Source: Ferrimicrobium sp. (GTDB lineage: Bacteria > Actinomycetota > Acidimicrobiia > Acidimicrobiales > Acidimicrobiaceae). From it: a stretch of DNA of 64,000 nucleotides. The notes below the pieces were generated by a model. That model did no database searches, had not been told where the DNA came from, and was given only the letters and a program-made list of their open reading frames with translations. The stretch is taken from the NCBI RefSeq assembly GCF_027319265.1, contig NZ_DAHVNP010000014.1, positions 62,001 to 126,000 on the forward strand, read 5' to 3'. This document shows, piece after piece, positions 9,261 through 17,686 of this stretch (within the stretch, counting starts at the first letter, position 1; each line of letters opens with the position of its first letter). Position numbers and translations under genes: made by a program.

Positions 9261-9266
9261 ATGATA
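9261..9266 (-). promoter_or_regulatory. Candidate -10 box for leaderless dedA-family gene
   Basis: TATCAT, followed by seven bases and then the ATG at 9253. The spacing would place transcription start at or next to the A of the start codon. No convincing -35. The divergent intergenic region also holds a perfect 10-bp palindrome GAGATATCTC (9281-9290) that could be an operator. Confidence 0.5.
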
Positions 9267-9410
9267 CCTACGTGCGATGGGAGATATCTCGATCTCCAGG
9301 AATTCTTACCACTACTCCAAGCAGGCTCCCAGCCCAATGCAGCTGCCGCAACTAGACGCCTGACCTTTCGGATGATGACAGAGGATCGGCCGACAGATCT
9401 TCGATGCTGG

Positions 9411-9416
9411 TAGCCT
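9411..9416 (+). promoter_or_regulatory. Candidate -10 box for leaderless RecB-like gene
   Basis: TAGCCT is followed by six bases and the ATG at 9423. No Shine-Dalgarno is present, so a leaderless transcript beginning at the start codon is the simplest reading. Confidence 0.5.
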
Positions 9417-9422
9417 GGACGC

Positions 9423-10244
9423 ATGGGGCTACCACTACCTTGCTCGTTGACGCCTACCAAGGTCACTGCCTTCAAGGATTGCGCCTATGCCTTTCGGCTC
9501 TCTATCATCGACAAGATACCCCAACCCCTCTCCATCTGGACCGTCAAAGGCGTCCTCGCTCACCGGGCGCTCGAACGCTTCTACTTCTCGCTACCAGCTG
9601 CCGAGCGCACCCCACAACGGGCACGCTCGATCGTGCAGGACGAGCTGGCCAATAGTCGCAAGGCCGGGTACTCCGCGAACTTCCTAGAAGAGCTCCCCGA
9701 AGGCGCACAAGTCCGCCTCGGCCAAGAGGTGGAACAACTGGTCCTCAACGTCTTCACGCTTGAGGATCCGACCACTACCAACGTTCTCGGCACCGAGATC
9801 ATGTTCGAATCGTCGGTGGGCGACGTCCTCGCTCGCGGCGTAATCGATCGTCTCGACCGTGACGCCAACGGAGACCTCATTGTCGTCGACTATAAGACCG
9901 GTCGTCCACCCTCGCACACTCACGAGCAAGATAAGCTCGCTGGCGTGCTGTTCTATGCGCTTCTCGTCGAACGGGTCCTTGGAGTGAAGCCAAAGAGCGT
10001 CAAGCTGATGTATCTTCGAGATCGCATGGTCATCGAGACTGAGGCGACACCACATCGGCTGCATGCCGTCGAGGGCAAAACGGCCGCGATTTGGTCGGCG
10101 GTTCGTATGGCCTGCGAGACCGGGAACTTCCGCCCGCGACCATCAAGGCTTTGCCATTTTTGCGCCTACCAATGTCAGTGCCCATCCTTTATGGCTCCCC
10201 ACGTGCAACGACAGCCAACTGATCCAAGGGCGCCAGAGGTTTGA
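9423..10244 (+). CDS. RecB/Cas4-like PD-(D/E)XK nuclease with Fe-S cysteines
   Basis: A 273-residue stand-alone nuclease of the PF12705 type. Catalytic residues of the PD-(D/E)XK fold are visible: His48 (LAHRALE), Asp142 (GVIDRLD), Asp156 and Lys158 (VDYKTG). One cysteine near the N terminus (Cys20) and a C-terminal group (Cys244, Cys247, Cys251, Cys253) fit the split 4Fe-4S cluster seen in Cas4 and AddB. There is no helicase domain and no CRISPR array nearby, so a house-keeping repair exonuclease role is more likely than adaptation. Such single-domain RecB-like proteins are common in actinobacteria. The PAP2 gene overlaps its stop. Confidence 0.85.
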   Translation: MGLPLPCSLTPTKVTAFKDCAYAFRLSIIDKIPQPLSIWTVKGVLAHRALERFYFSLPAAERTPQRARSIVQDELANSRKAGYSANFLEELPEGAQVRLGQEVEQLVLNVFTLEDPTTTNVLGTEIMFESSVGDVLARGVIDRLDRDANGDLIVVDYKTGRPPSHTHEQDKLAGVLFYALLVERVLGVKPKSVKLMYLRDRMVIETEATPHRLHAVEGKTAAIWSAVRMACETGNFRPRPSRLCHFCAYQCQCPSFMAPHVQRQPTDPRAPEV

Positions 10245-10774
10245 AACAACTTGATCGCTTTGATGCCGCTGTTGATCGCCTCTTCCAACTGCTGAGGGGA
10301 CGGAGACACCTAGATCGCCTCTTCTATACCCTCTCAGCACTCGCCGACCACTCGCTACTGTGGGAACTCCTCGCGGCATCCCTTGCGATTTCCCCGCGAA
10401 GACGCGGGAACGCTCTACGCGCCGGGGCAGCATTGGGTGTAGAGTCGCTGTTGATCAACGTCGTAGTCAAGTCTTTGTTCTCCCGAGAACGTCCGATCGA
10501 CGACACCTACGAACATCCCCACCATCTCCGATACCCGCTGACATCAAGCTTCCCGAGTGGTCACTCAACCGCGGCCTTTGCTGCGGCTTCCTTGCTTCCG
10601 AGCCATCGGTTGGGCCGTTGGATCCTTTTCCCACTAGCTGCGCTGATCGCGCTCTCACGCATTCACGTGCGCATCCATCATGCCTCCGACGTTATCGGCG
10701 GCGCATTGATTGGTCTCGCTTACGCACACGTAGTCAAAGTTCTTGTGCCGCTCCCACCTCAGCCGAGGGAGTAA
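10241..10774 (+). CDS. PAP2-superfamily membrane phosphatase
   Basis: A 177-residue membrane phosphatase, likely acting on a lipid (poly)phosphate such as undecaprenyl diphosphate or a phosphatidate. All three catalytic motifs are present: KSLFSRERP (KxxxxxxRP, about residues 77-85), SSFPSGHST (about 101-109), and SRIHVRIHHASDVIGG (about 138-153). Hydrophobic segments surround them. The start is a TTG that overlaps the stop of the upstream nuclease gene, pointing to coupled translation. The substrate cannot be told from sequence. Confidence 0.88.
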   Translation: MKQLDRFDAAVDRLFQLLRGRRHLDRLFYTLSALADHSLLWELLAASLAISPRRRGNALRAGAALGVESLLINVVVKSLFSRERPIDDTYEHPHHLRYPLTSSFPSGHSTAAFAAASLLPSHRLGRWILFPLAALIALSRIHVRIHHASDVIGGALIGLAYAHVVKVLVPLPPQPRE

Positions 10775-10818
10775 CACACCCTAGCATGCCCCATCTCGTT
10801 CGCAGAACTTGGGTGTTT

Positions 10819-10848
10819 TTGAGTTATCGTCCTACCACCCGGTAGACT
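10819..10848 (+). promoter_or_regulatory. Candidate sigma-70 type promoter of the DsbA-like gene
   Basis: TTGAGT (10819-10824) and TAGACT (10843-10848) are separated by 18 bases. The start codon follows 33 bases downstream, with AAGGAG between, a standard leadered arrangement. Confidence 0.45.
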
Positions 10849-10881
10849 GATTGTAAAAGCAATCAAAAGGAGACGTAACCG

Positions 10882-11478
10882 ATGCACTTCGCCATCAACT
10901 GGGACTACCGTTGCCCATTCGCTCGTAACATGCATGAACACCTCATTACCGCGATGCAAGATGGTGCGGACTACCAAGTAGACTTCGTGCCGTTCTCCCT
11001 CAGTCAGGTGCACATCGAAGATGGAGAGCCAGACGTTTGGTCAGACCCCGAACGTTACAACGAGCTCCTCGCAGTGATGACTGGCATGACCGTGCAACGC
11101 CACTTCCCAGAGAACTTCCCTGGCGTCCACCTTGCCCTCTTTGCCGCCCGCCACGACCGCGCTCTCGACCTTAGCGATTGGTCAGTACTCGCATCGATTC
11201 TTGAGAGCCATGAGGTGACGCCCGAAGAGGTGCGCAAGCTCATTGATTCAGAACACATCCTCGAGGACTTCAGACGCCAACATCTCGCCTCGGTTGAAGA
11301 ACACCACGTCTTTGGGGTCCCAACATTCATCGTGAACGGCCAAGCTGCATTCGTGCGGGTTATGCATCGACCAAACGGTGATGCAAAGGTAGCTCGCGCG
11401 ACCATCGACCGTGTCCTCGACACCATGACAAACTACCCCGAATTTAACGAGTTCAAGTACACCTCCATCCCCCGCTAG
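10882..11478 (+). CDS. DsbA/FrnE-type thioredoxin-fold oxidoreductase
   Basis: A 198-residue cytoplasmic protein (no signal peptide) of the DsbA-like family that includes FrnE and 2-hydroxychromene-2-carboxylate isomerase. The active-site region is DYRCPFARN at residues 8-16, so only the first Cys of a CxxC pair is kept (CPFA). The cis-Pro loop appears as FGVPTFIVNG (about 144-153). A single Cys suggests thiol-dependent isomerase, transferase or glutaredoxin-like chemistry, possibly with mycothiol, rather than disulphide formation. That is inference. The ATG has AAGGAG nine bases upstream. It stands alone after the PAP2 gene. Confidence 0.8.
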   Translation: MHFAINWDYRCPFARNMHEHLITAMQDGADYQVDFVPFSLSQVHIEDGEPDVWSDPERYNELLAVMTGMTVQRHFPENFPGVHLALFAARHDRALDLSDWSVLASILESHEVTPEEVRKLIDSEHILEDFRRQHLASVEEHHVFGVPTFIVNGQAAFVRVMHRPNGDAKVARATIDRVLDTMTNYPEFNEFKYTSIPR

Positions 11479-12021
11479 GGGCTCCGTCACTCACGGCTAT
11501 ATCCCGCAACTAAGCGACAACCGTTGGGATCGCACTGGCCGGAGCGTCCTGTCGCCGGGGACCAAAGCTTCCCTGCTGTCTTACACTCTCGATCGAGATG
11601 GTCCTGGCTGGACTGCACAGGACTGTTCACCTCCGCATGAACGCATCTCTCGTGATCGGTACTCTATCGGCATCAACGCTGCAGGTCCCCGCTTGGCGAC
11701 CGCCTGCATGCTTCGAGCCATTACCCTCTTGGTGCGCCGAGCCCGGACGATCTGCATCGTTACGGGCAAGATCCACCTGCGCGGCGATCCTCGCTCATCA
11801 CAGTTGACCGCGACACGCTACCCGAGGGGGCACGGTGTGCCAGCTACGGTGAGCCTCACGCCCGACCCAACATGAGGACGATGCACTGATCGATGTGCTC
11901 AGCACCTACCGCGCACTCAGAGTCACGACCGATTATGCCCCTATGCGTACACAAACGTTCCTTGGCACATTCACCGAGCAGTCATCACCGAGCAAGCTCA
12001 ACCGAAACGGTCATGGGCTGT
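11479..12021. other. Non-coding or degraded stretch of about 540 bases
   Basis: No gene I can support. On the plus strand one frame is open from inside the end of the DsbA-like gene to a TGA at 11873-11875 (about 130 codons), with protein-like stretches such as YTLDRDGPGW and RDRYSIGINAAG. It has no plausible start with a ribosome site and matches no family I know. It could be a gene remnant or chance openness in GC-rich DNA. Confidence 0.4.
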
Positions 12022-13059
12022 TCAACCAGTTATGGTCGTACCGAAGTTGCTTCGAAGCGTCTGCGCCCACTCCTCAGGCGAATAGTCAATCATTGTCTCA
12101 AGGCAAAGACGTTCGAAATAGGTGACATCACTCCGATAGTAAGGCTCCATTGGTGCTCTTGCGACGATGCGAAACAGCAAGCTCGCACCAAAATCCCCAC
12201 TATCGGGGGTGGCGCCAATGAGAGAGAAATTGAAGGACTGAATGCCCATTTGCTCGTAGGTGGCGAGTACAAGTGCGAGACCCGATGCCAATTGATAGAT
12301 ATCGGGATCGCTTAGATCAACGAGATCACCAAGCCCAGGGGCCAGCGCCCAAACCTCATAGAATCCGGAGGGCGCGAAGGGAACCAGCCAGACGAATGGA
12401 TCCATATGCGCCACCATGCGCTGGCTCTGTGCATCCTCGAGTGCTATCAGTTCTTCAAAATAGGGTTGACCATAGCTATCAAAATGCTCCTTTGATGCTA
12501 ACAACAACCGTGACTGTGCACCAAGCGGGACAGAATCATGCGAGGATTGGATGTGTGGATGGATGAGTGAACTTCCCGAAGGCGGCAGATAGTTCGCATT
12601 GACTGAGGAGTAAATCAACTCCGGACGTTGAGATCGCACTGCTTTGGCATGTTGTTCGATCGCCAAGAGCACATCGTAGACAACCTCGCGGGTCATGGCC
12701 GTCAGTGGGAGGAAGTGGCGGCTTACATCGTAGACACCGACTGCAGACACGGAGGAATAAGCGATCACATTAGGAACCACCCAGGCGTTCCCAACGATGA
12801 TGCGGCCATTTCTTGCAATCTCCTCGGGGAAGGGCGCGGTTGCATCGCCGATGGTATCTGCACAAAATGGACAGAAGCCGTCTCGTTCGACAACGGAACC
12901 GAGTTCCACAGCACCTGGAGTTAACTTTGCACCCTCGATCAGCCGAGCGCCATGACCGAAGAGCGGGTCCACCCGGTGGATGAGCTTCGCCGTTCTGAAA
13001 CCACCATGCTCGAAGTCTGGAACCTCCGCTTGAAGCTCACGCTCCTGGAACAAAATCAT
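12022..13059 (-). CDS. GalT-like nucleotidylyltransferase (HIT superfamily)
   Basis: A 345-residue protein resembling galactose-1-phosphate uridylyltransferase. A zinc-type pair CPFC (Cys63, Cys66) and the segment GRIIVGNAWVVPNV lie in the first half. The catalytic HIT motif appears as IHPHIQ (His167, His169), close to the HPHGQ of GalT. In GalT the second His forms a UMP adduct. No galK, galE or galM is adjacent, so the true sugar phosphate or nucleotide is unknown. The ATG has GAGGAG eight bases upstream. It is divergent from the histidine kinase, with only 51 bases between start codons. Confidence 0.75.
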   Translation of the reverse strand: MILFQERELQAEVPDFEHGGFRTAKLIHRVDPLFGHGARLIEGAKLTPGAVELGSVVERDGFCPFCADTIGDATAPFPEEIARNGRIIVGNAWVVPNVIAYSSVSAVGVYDVSRHFLPLTAMTREVVYDVLLAIEQHAKAVRSQRPELIYSSVNANYLPPSGSSLIHPHIQSSHDSVPLGAQSRLLLASKEHFDSYGQPYFEELIALEDAQSQRMVAHMDPFVWLVPFAPSGFYEVWALAPGLGDLVDLSDPDIYQLASGLALVLATYEQMGIQSFNFSLIGATPDSGDFGASLLFRIVARAPMEPYYRSDVTYFERLCLETMIDYSPEEWAQTLRSNFGTTITG

Positions 13060-13097
13060 CGATCGCTCTCCTCGAACCAGAACCCATGTACGAGGAC

Positions 13098-13103
13098 TAA
13101 CCT
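13098..13103 (+). promoter_or_regulatory. Candidate -10 box for leaderless histidine kinase gene
   Basis: TAACCT, then seven bases, then GTG at 13111. This supports the GTG as the real start and suggests a leaderless mRNA. The box lies in the short divergent gap with the GalT-like gene. Confidence 0.5.
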
Positions 13104-13110
13104 AGTCGAG

Positions 13111-14229
13111 GTGGACCGACTGGTAGACGAACCGCGTTTGAAAGACATCTTTGCCGCTTTAGTCGACGTCGTAAGCAAGCTCGACATGGATGAGACATTG
13201 GTGCTCCTCGCCGGTCACGCTCGCACGCTCACCCGTGCTCGATATGCAGCAATCGGCGTAGTTGATCCCGCACAACCAGACCGGCTGCTCGACTTTGTGA
13301 CATCGGGCATCAGCTCCGAGGAGCGAAAGCGTATCGGCAATCTCCCCTCCGGTGGTGGACTTCTGGGCGCGGTTATCGACTCTCACGCTCCCGTCATCTC
13401 TGACTCTATCGCCAACGATCCACGAGCCGCTGGTTTCCCCCCAAACCACCCGTTCATGCAACACTTCCTAGGCGTTCCGATTATCACTGGTGAGAAGGTC
13501 TTTGGCAACATCTACGTAACCGACCGCCTCGACGATCAACCGTTTGATCAGGTAGATCTCGCCATCCTTGAGACTCTCGCCACCGGTGCGGCTGCAGTGA
13601 TCGGCAACTTGCTGTTGCGACAGGCGCTCGCCCTCGCGCAAATCGAGGACGACCGGGCACGCATCGCCCGAGACCTCCACGATGACATTGTCCAACGCCT
13701 CTTCGCAGTGGGCCTCCAGCTGCAGGCCGCGTTGCCCTCGCTACAGGGGACTGATGGATTCCTTTTCGTCCGCCAAGCGATCGACGATCTCGATGCCGCA
13801 ATCGGTGAAATCCGGACGACAATCTTTCAACTCGAACCCGCACAGGAGGGGTCATCGCGTTCAGAAGTACTCGACCTTGTCTCGCGGCTCTGCACCATTG
13901 CTGACCTGAAATACCACGTCGTCTTTACCGGCCCAATCGATACCGTTCTCACCAACAGCAAGCAGACCCTTCTCCTCACGGTCCTGCGAGAACTCATCAC
14001 CAACGCCATCAAACACGCTCATGCTCATGAACTCCGCATTGAAATTGGGGTCGCTACAGTCCTCAGCATCGTCGTCATCGACGACGGCGTCGGAATCAGC
14101 GACCATCCTCACCTTGGCCATGGCATCGCGAACCTCCAAGCCAAGGCAGCAACCAGGGGTGGAACCTTTGCGATTGAGGCCAGTCCCTTAGGCGGATCGC
14201 GAGCCACCTTCACGATCCCTCTGCATTGA
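13111..14229 (+). CDS. GAF-domain sensor histidine kinase, DevS/DosS-like
   Basis: A soluble sensor kinase of about 372 residues. A GAF domain (about residues 25-170) contains the DevS-type phrases FVTSGISSEERKRIGNLP and GFPPNHPFM...FLGVPI. The HisKA_3 dimerisation helix has RIARDLHDDIVQRL with phospho-acceptor His at about 190. A HATPase domain follows, with ELITNAIKHA (N box) and DDGVGI (G1 box). DevS-type kinases sense redox, oxygen or NO through haem, but only one GAF is seen and haem binding cannot be confirmed. A longer reading from ATG 12952 would overlap the divergent neighbour by about 100 bases. I prefer GTG 13111. No response regulator gene is adjacent. Confidence 0.85.
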   Translation: MDRLVDEPRLKDIFAALVDVVSKLDMDETLVLLAGHARTLTRARYAAIGVVDPAQPDRLLDFVTSGISSEERKRIGNLPSGGGLLGAVIDSHAPVISDSIANDPRAAGFPPNHPFMQHFLGVPIITGEKVFGNIYVTDRLDDQPFDQVDLAILETLATGAAAVIGNLLLRQALALAQIEDDRARIARDLHDDIVQRLFAVGLQLQAALPSLQGTDGFLFVRQAIDDLDAAIGEIRTTIFQLEPAQEGSSRSEVLDLVSRLCTIADLKYHVVFTGPIDTVLTNSKQTLLLTVLRELITNAIKHAHAHELRIEIGVATVLSIVVIDDGVGISDHPHLGHGIANLQAKAATRGGTFAIEASPLGGSRATFTIPLH

Positions 14230-15213
14230 CAAAGGTTCGATACTCCCGAGCTCATAGAGGCGTGAGAGGCAGCGACCGTACTTCTGCCTGAACCCCCCGG
14301 CCAAGAAACTCGCCGGGAACAGATCTCGAAGAGCACCCTCTCGCAACCGCACAACGACCCCTTGATCATAGAGAACGTCAACAAGGCTACACAAGTGCAA
14401 CGCATCGCTTTGGAGCTCAATGGGAACGACATCGTGTATCTCAACCGCATCGAGCCTCTGAACGACTCCACGATAACGAATTGGATGAACGCTGCGGAGC
14501 TGGTCCAGCAGTTCGCTTAGCCCGACGTGCACCGTACTCTCCGGCAACGATCCAACCCCACTCATTTCGCGATCGAGCGCAAAGCCCCTCCGTCGGAAAT
14601 CCCCGCCCTCAATCGATAGCACCTTGAACGCTCCCGCCAACCCCTGTATCTCACGCAGAAAGTCATCCGCGCCGAAACGCCCCTCTCCAAGTCGATCGGG
14701 CAAGGTGTTCGATGTCACTACGAGGTTGGTTCCGGTCATAAGTAGCTCATCAGCAAGTCTGCTGATGAGGACCGTGTCCCCCGGATCGTCTAGCTCAAAC
14801 TCATCGATCGCCAGCAGGCTCGTCCCTCGAAGGAGTTGAAGCGCACCAGCGAAAGAAAGCGCTCCAACAAGACTCGTCAGCCCGGAGAAGGAGGTATAGA
14901 ACTTCGACCCCGACCAGGCATGAAACGTTGCAGCCAAAAGGTGGGTCTTGCCCACTCCAAACCCACCATCGAGATACCAGCCCACCGGCTGATACACCGT
15001 CGATCGTCGCCACAATCGATGACTGTGGGCCTGCGCCGCGCTCTCGACCGTAAACGCGTGGAGCACCTCCTTGGCTCGCTGTTGCGAAGGAAACCGGAGG
15101 TCTGGGTGGTAGGAATCAAAAGTCGCATCTGTGAACCCGCGAGGAGGAACCATGGCAGCAATTAACTCTTCATGACTCGGGGCGAGGGCCGGATAGCCAA
15201 GCAACATCTCCAT
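14188..15213 (-). CDS. zapE: ZapE/AFG1-like ATPase
   Basis: A 341-residue P-loop ATPase of the AFG1/ZapE family. In proteobacteria ZapE acts at the division ring; its role in actinobacteria is less clear. Walker A is GGFGVGKT (about residues 83-90) and Walker B is LLAIDEFELDD (about 133-143). The family phrase GWYLDGGFG precedes the P-loop, and SNTLPDRLGEGRF lies in the sensor region. I start at ATG 15211-15213. A longer open frame upstream runs through the 13-bp repeats and is not family-like. The 3' end overlaps the convergent kinase gene by 42 bases. Confidence 0.87.
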   Translation of the reverse strand: MEMLLGYPALAPSHEELIAAMVPPRGFTDATFDSYHPDLRFPSQQRAKEVLHAFTVESAAQAHSHRLWRRSTVYQPVGWYLDGGFGVGKTHLLAATFHAWSGSKFYTSFSGLTSLVGALSFAGALQLLRGTSLLAIDEFELDDPGDTVLISRLADELLMTGTNLVVTSNTLPDRLGEGRFGADDFLREIQGLAGAFKVLSIEGGDFRRRGFALDREMSGVGSLPESTVHVGLSELLDQLRSVHPIRYRGVVQRLDAVEIHDVVPIELQSDALHLCSLVDVLYDQGVVVRLREGALRDLFPASFLAGGFRQKYGRCLSRLYELGSIEPLSMQRDREGGSRSA

Positions 15214-15220
15214 CGCTACC

Positions 15221-15226
15221 ACGTTA
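15221..15226 (-). promoter_or_regulatory. Candidate -10 box for leaderless zapE
   Basis: On the minus strand TAACGT is followed by seven bases and the ATG at 15213. No Shine-Dalgarno is present. Confidence 0.45.
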
Positions 15227-15302
15227 GAGGCGAGCGGCCTCCTTGACCTCTGTCGAGAGACATTCCGTCCCGAGTGTCGCCCGAGGCGCAACCGATCACA
15301 AT

Positions 15303-15354
15303 CCCGACAGAACGACCCGACAGAACGACCCGACAGAACGGCCCGACAGAAAGG
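15303..15354. repeat. 13-bp tandem repeat, four copies
   Basis: The unit CCCGACAGAACGA occurs at 15303-15315 and 15316-15328 without change, at 15329-15341 with the last base changed, and at 15342-15354 with two changes. It lies 90-141 bases upstream of the zapE start. The unit is not a multiple of three and does not look coding. It could be a protein-binding array or a slippage product. Confidence 0.85.
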
Positions 15355-15600
15355 GGCTGTTGGCGCGGCAACAGGAGGGTCCCAAGTGGCCAAATCGATA
15401 CGAGATGGGTAGCCCTCGGATGATCAACAAGGCGGTACTGGTGTCGGGTTTCTCCCTACACACGCTTCGTCGATGGAATCGACGATCCGATCGAGCTGTC
15501 GTCGCTGCTTGCCTTTGGGCTCCCCTGATCCCCACCGAGTTCTTGGGTCTGACATCACCGCGTTACCGCCTTGCCCCGACAGAGGGGACCAAGCTGTACC

Positions 15601-15999
15601 AACGTGTCCTGCGAGCAGGCCCCCGAGTTCCTTGGGCTCTTGAGGTTCAGCTGCCTCAAGCAATTCCTTAACGCTCCACCACTGGCAACCAAGAAGAGCC
15701 GCCCGTTCCTCGTCGGTCAGGCAAGTCGGTCGAACGCGGGCATCTCCCACGCGAGCCAGACACAACGGCTCAGCTCCCACCAGTCAAGTCGCCTTCCACA
15801 CGCTGTTACCCCTCACTCGTGCAACTTGCCCGGCAACGCTACCCGTGGACAGACCAGCCTCTTCCCACCGCTCTCGGCGTACCGCGTCCATCTCCGACTC
15901 ACCCTCTTTAACCTCCCAATGGTCGGGTCCCAGAACGTTCTGTTGTTGAGCGGATCACGCCGGTGGAGCGACAGAAGCCGTTCGGCACCGTCAATTTAA
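15601..15999 (-). pseudogene. Decayed NUDIX hydrolase
   Basis: Read on the minus strand, a NUDIX protein is recognisable in two frames. The first part reads AERLLSLHRRDPLNNRTFW up to about 15915. After a small indel near 15912-15918 the frame shifts and gives the Nudix box (EVKEGES, then DAVRRERWEEAGL, matching the GES..A..RE..EE.GL core). A TGA at 15784-15786 then interrupts it, and the C-terminal part continues with LTDEERAALLGCQWWSVKELLE, typical of the family end. No start codon with a ribosome site exists. Frameshift, stop and lost start together make this a pseudogene. The left boundary is approximate, because the frame stays open to 15424. Confidence 0.75.
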
Positions 16000-16078
16000 G
16001 TAATGTGCACTGGGACCCTCGCCAGCACCGAAAAAACACTCATCAACCATGCTCGAGCCCCCTTGTCGCATCAGAACC

Positions 16079-17560
16079 TCATGAGCGAGGGGGATAGGCC
16101 GTCCACCGGCCCACCCTCATTCTGCCGCTCGGCGGCACTGGACCGAGGGAAGCGGATGGGCTCGTGGAAGAATCGACGCCCACTCCGAGCAGTGTCCGAG
16201 TCACCGCTTGTCCGCTGTCAAGCAGGTCATCAAGAGCTCGGGAGACGTGCGCCGCGGTTACGAGAGGCGCCTGTTCGCCCAAGGACTCGAGTACTGAGCG
16301 ACGGAGCAACTCCTTGAGGAAAGATGCCGTCACGCCATCTGTGCGGTCGACGACGACGCCCAGTTCCTCATCGTTGAGCTGCAACGAGACACCACGGGCA
16401 TAGAACTCGAACAGTCTGCGTCGGGCAGCGGCGTCAGGCAAGGGAACTTCGACGGCAACATCGACGCGCCCCGGCCGTGCAGCTAGTGCAGGCTCGAGCA
16501 AATCAGCTCGGTTTGTAGTCAACACGAAGAGCAAATCGGCATCAGCAGCGGCGCCATCCATGGCGTCAAGCAGATCAAACAGTACCGGGCTTGACCCATT
16601 GCCAAACGAGCGATCCTCTGCGACCAAGTCGACATCTTCGAGAACGATGACCGCTGGGGCAAGATCGCGTGCCATCGCGGTAACCGAACCAACCGCATGC
16701 AAAGAGCGGCCAGTGAGCACAAGCCGCGTGTACTGTGGCATGTGCGCGACCAGATACCGCATGGTGTGTGTCTTGCCGGTTCCCGGCGGTCCATAGAGCA
16801 ACAGACCTCTCTTGAGGTGCTGACCCGATGTGAGCAGGGCCTCGCGATGCTCCGCAACCCCGAAAGCATGGCGCTCGATACGACCCAGCACTTGGTCGGG
16901 AAGTACGACACCGTCGCGCTCGATAGGCGCAACGCTCATGAACCGCAGGTCAAAACCGCCGTGCGGGAATGCCACTACCTCGAGCAGCTGGCTGCGGTAG
17001 ACGTTCAGCGCACCACGTAGCCCATCTATCTCGGCGACCACCGCTTGGGCGGCCGACACTGGCAGTCCAAGAACTTCAATACGAAGGCCGCGTTCGTGTT
17101 CACGCGGCGCCGAGACCAGTAGCACGTAGGGGCCAGCCGGATCGCTCACGAGTAGCAGGGCGAGCTGCAGACACGCGAGAGTCGAGCCGGGTCCGTTTGG
17201 AAGGTCGACCAAGGGCGGGGCGCACAGTTGAATGGGCGGCAGCGCTCCGCCTGAGGCAAGTTGTTGCAGCGTCACACCGCCGAAGTGGGGTGGCAGCGCG
17301 ATCCCATGGACCACAACGTTCCTCCCCTCCTCGGCCATCCACACGTTTAGGGCCGTCTGCAAGTTGACATGCTCAAACGACGACCACTCCCTGGTGACAA
17401 CCGACTCGCGGGCTCGTGTTGCTCCCAGAAACTCAGCGATAAGGCTCACGACCTCGTTGCGCTCAACCTGCGTGTCGGTCTGAACCCACCGCATAAACGA
17501 CCGGAACTCTGCGGCAAACTCGCGCCCGACCGCCTCGCTCGCGTGACTCTCATCACCCAT
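16079..17560 (-). CDS. AAA-family ATPase with unassigned N-terminal region
   Basis: A 493-residue protein. The C-terminal half is a clear AAA module: Walker A GPPGTGKT (about 257-264), Walker B VIVLEDVD (about 304-311), a sensor region LTTNRADLLEPAL and the arginine-finger segment AARPGRVD, related to FtsH/Bcs1-type ATPases. Residues 1-250 match no domain I can name. They include a hydrophobic beta-rich stretch (YVLLVSAP) but no obvious membrane helix and no protease motif. The start is ATG 17558-17560, with GGGAGGG about nine bases upstream. A frame 28 codons longer lacks support. It lies between decayed genes and its substrate is unknown. Confidence 0.8.
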   Translation of the reverse strand: MGDESHASEAVGREFAAEFRSFMRWVQTDTQVERNEVVSLIAEFLGATRARESVVTREWSSFEHVNLQTALNVWMAEEGRNVVVHGIALPPHFGGVTLQQLASGGALPPIQLCAPPLVDLPNGPGSTLACLQLALLLVSDPAGPYVLLVSAPREHERGLRIEVLGLPVSAAQAVVAEIDGLRGALNVYRSQLLEVVAFPHGGFDLRFMSVAPIERDGVVLPDQVLGRIERHAFGVAEHREALLTSGQHLKRGLLLYGPPGTGKTHTMRYLVAHMPQYTRLVLTGRSLHAVGSVTAMARDLAPAVIVLEDVDLVAEDRSFGNGSSPVLFDLLDAMDGAAADADLLFVLTTNRADLLEPALAARPGRVDVAVEVPLPDAAARRRLFEFYARGVSLQLNDEELGVVVDRTDGVTASFLKELLRRSVLESLGEQAPLVTAAHVSRALDDLLDSGQAVTRTLLGVGVDSSTSPSASLGPVPPSGRMRVGRWTAYPPRS

Positions 17561-17686
17561 CTCACGACCCTCCCTCTCGGCACACCACCCATGGCTAGCA
17601 ACTACCCCGAACTCGGGGGGACGCTCTTGGCCATCTGACAGCACCGTCTTCGCTGTGCTCGAACCCTCTATGAGCGCCGAGCCTTC

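Noticed and set aside
9423-10244. Cas4 of a CRISPR system
   Set aside because: Residue pattern is Cas4-like, but there is no repeat array, cas1 or cas2 in the window. A stand-alone RecB-like repair nuclease is the simpler reading.
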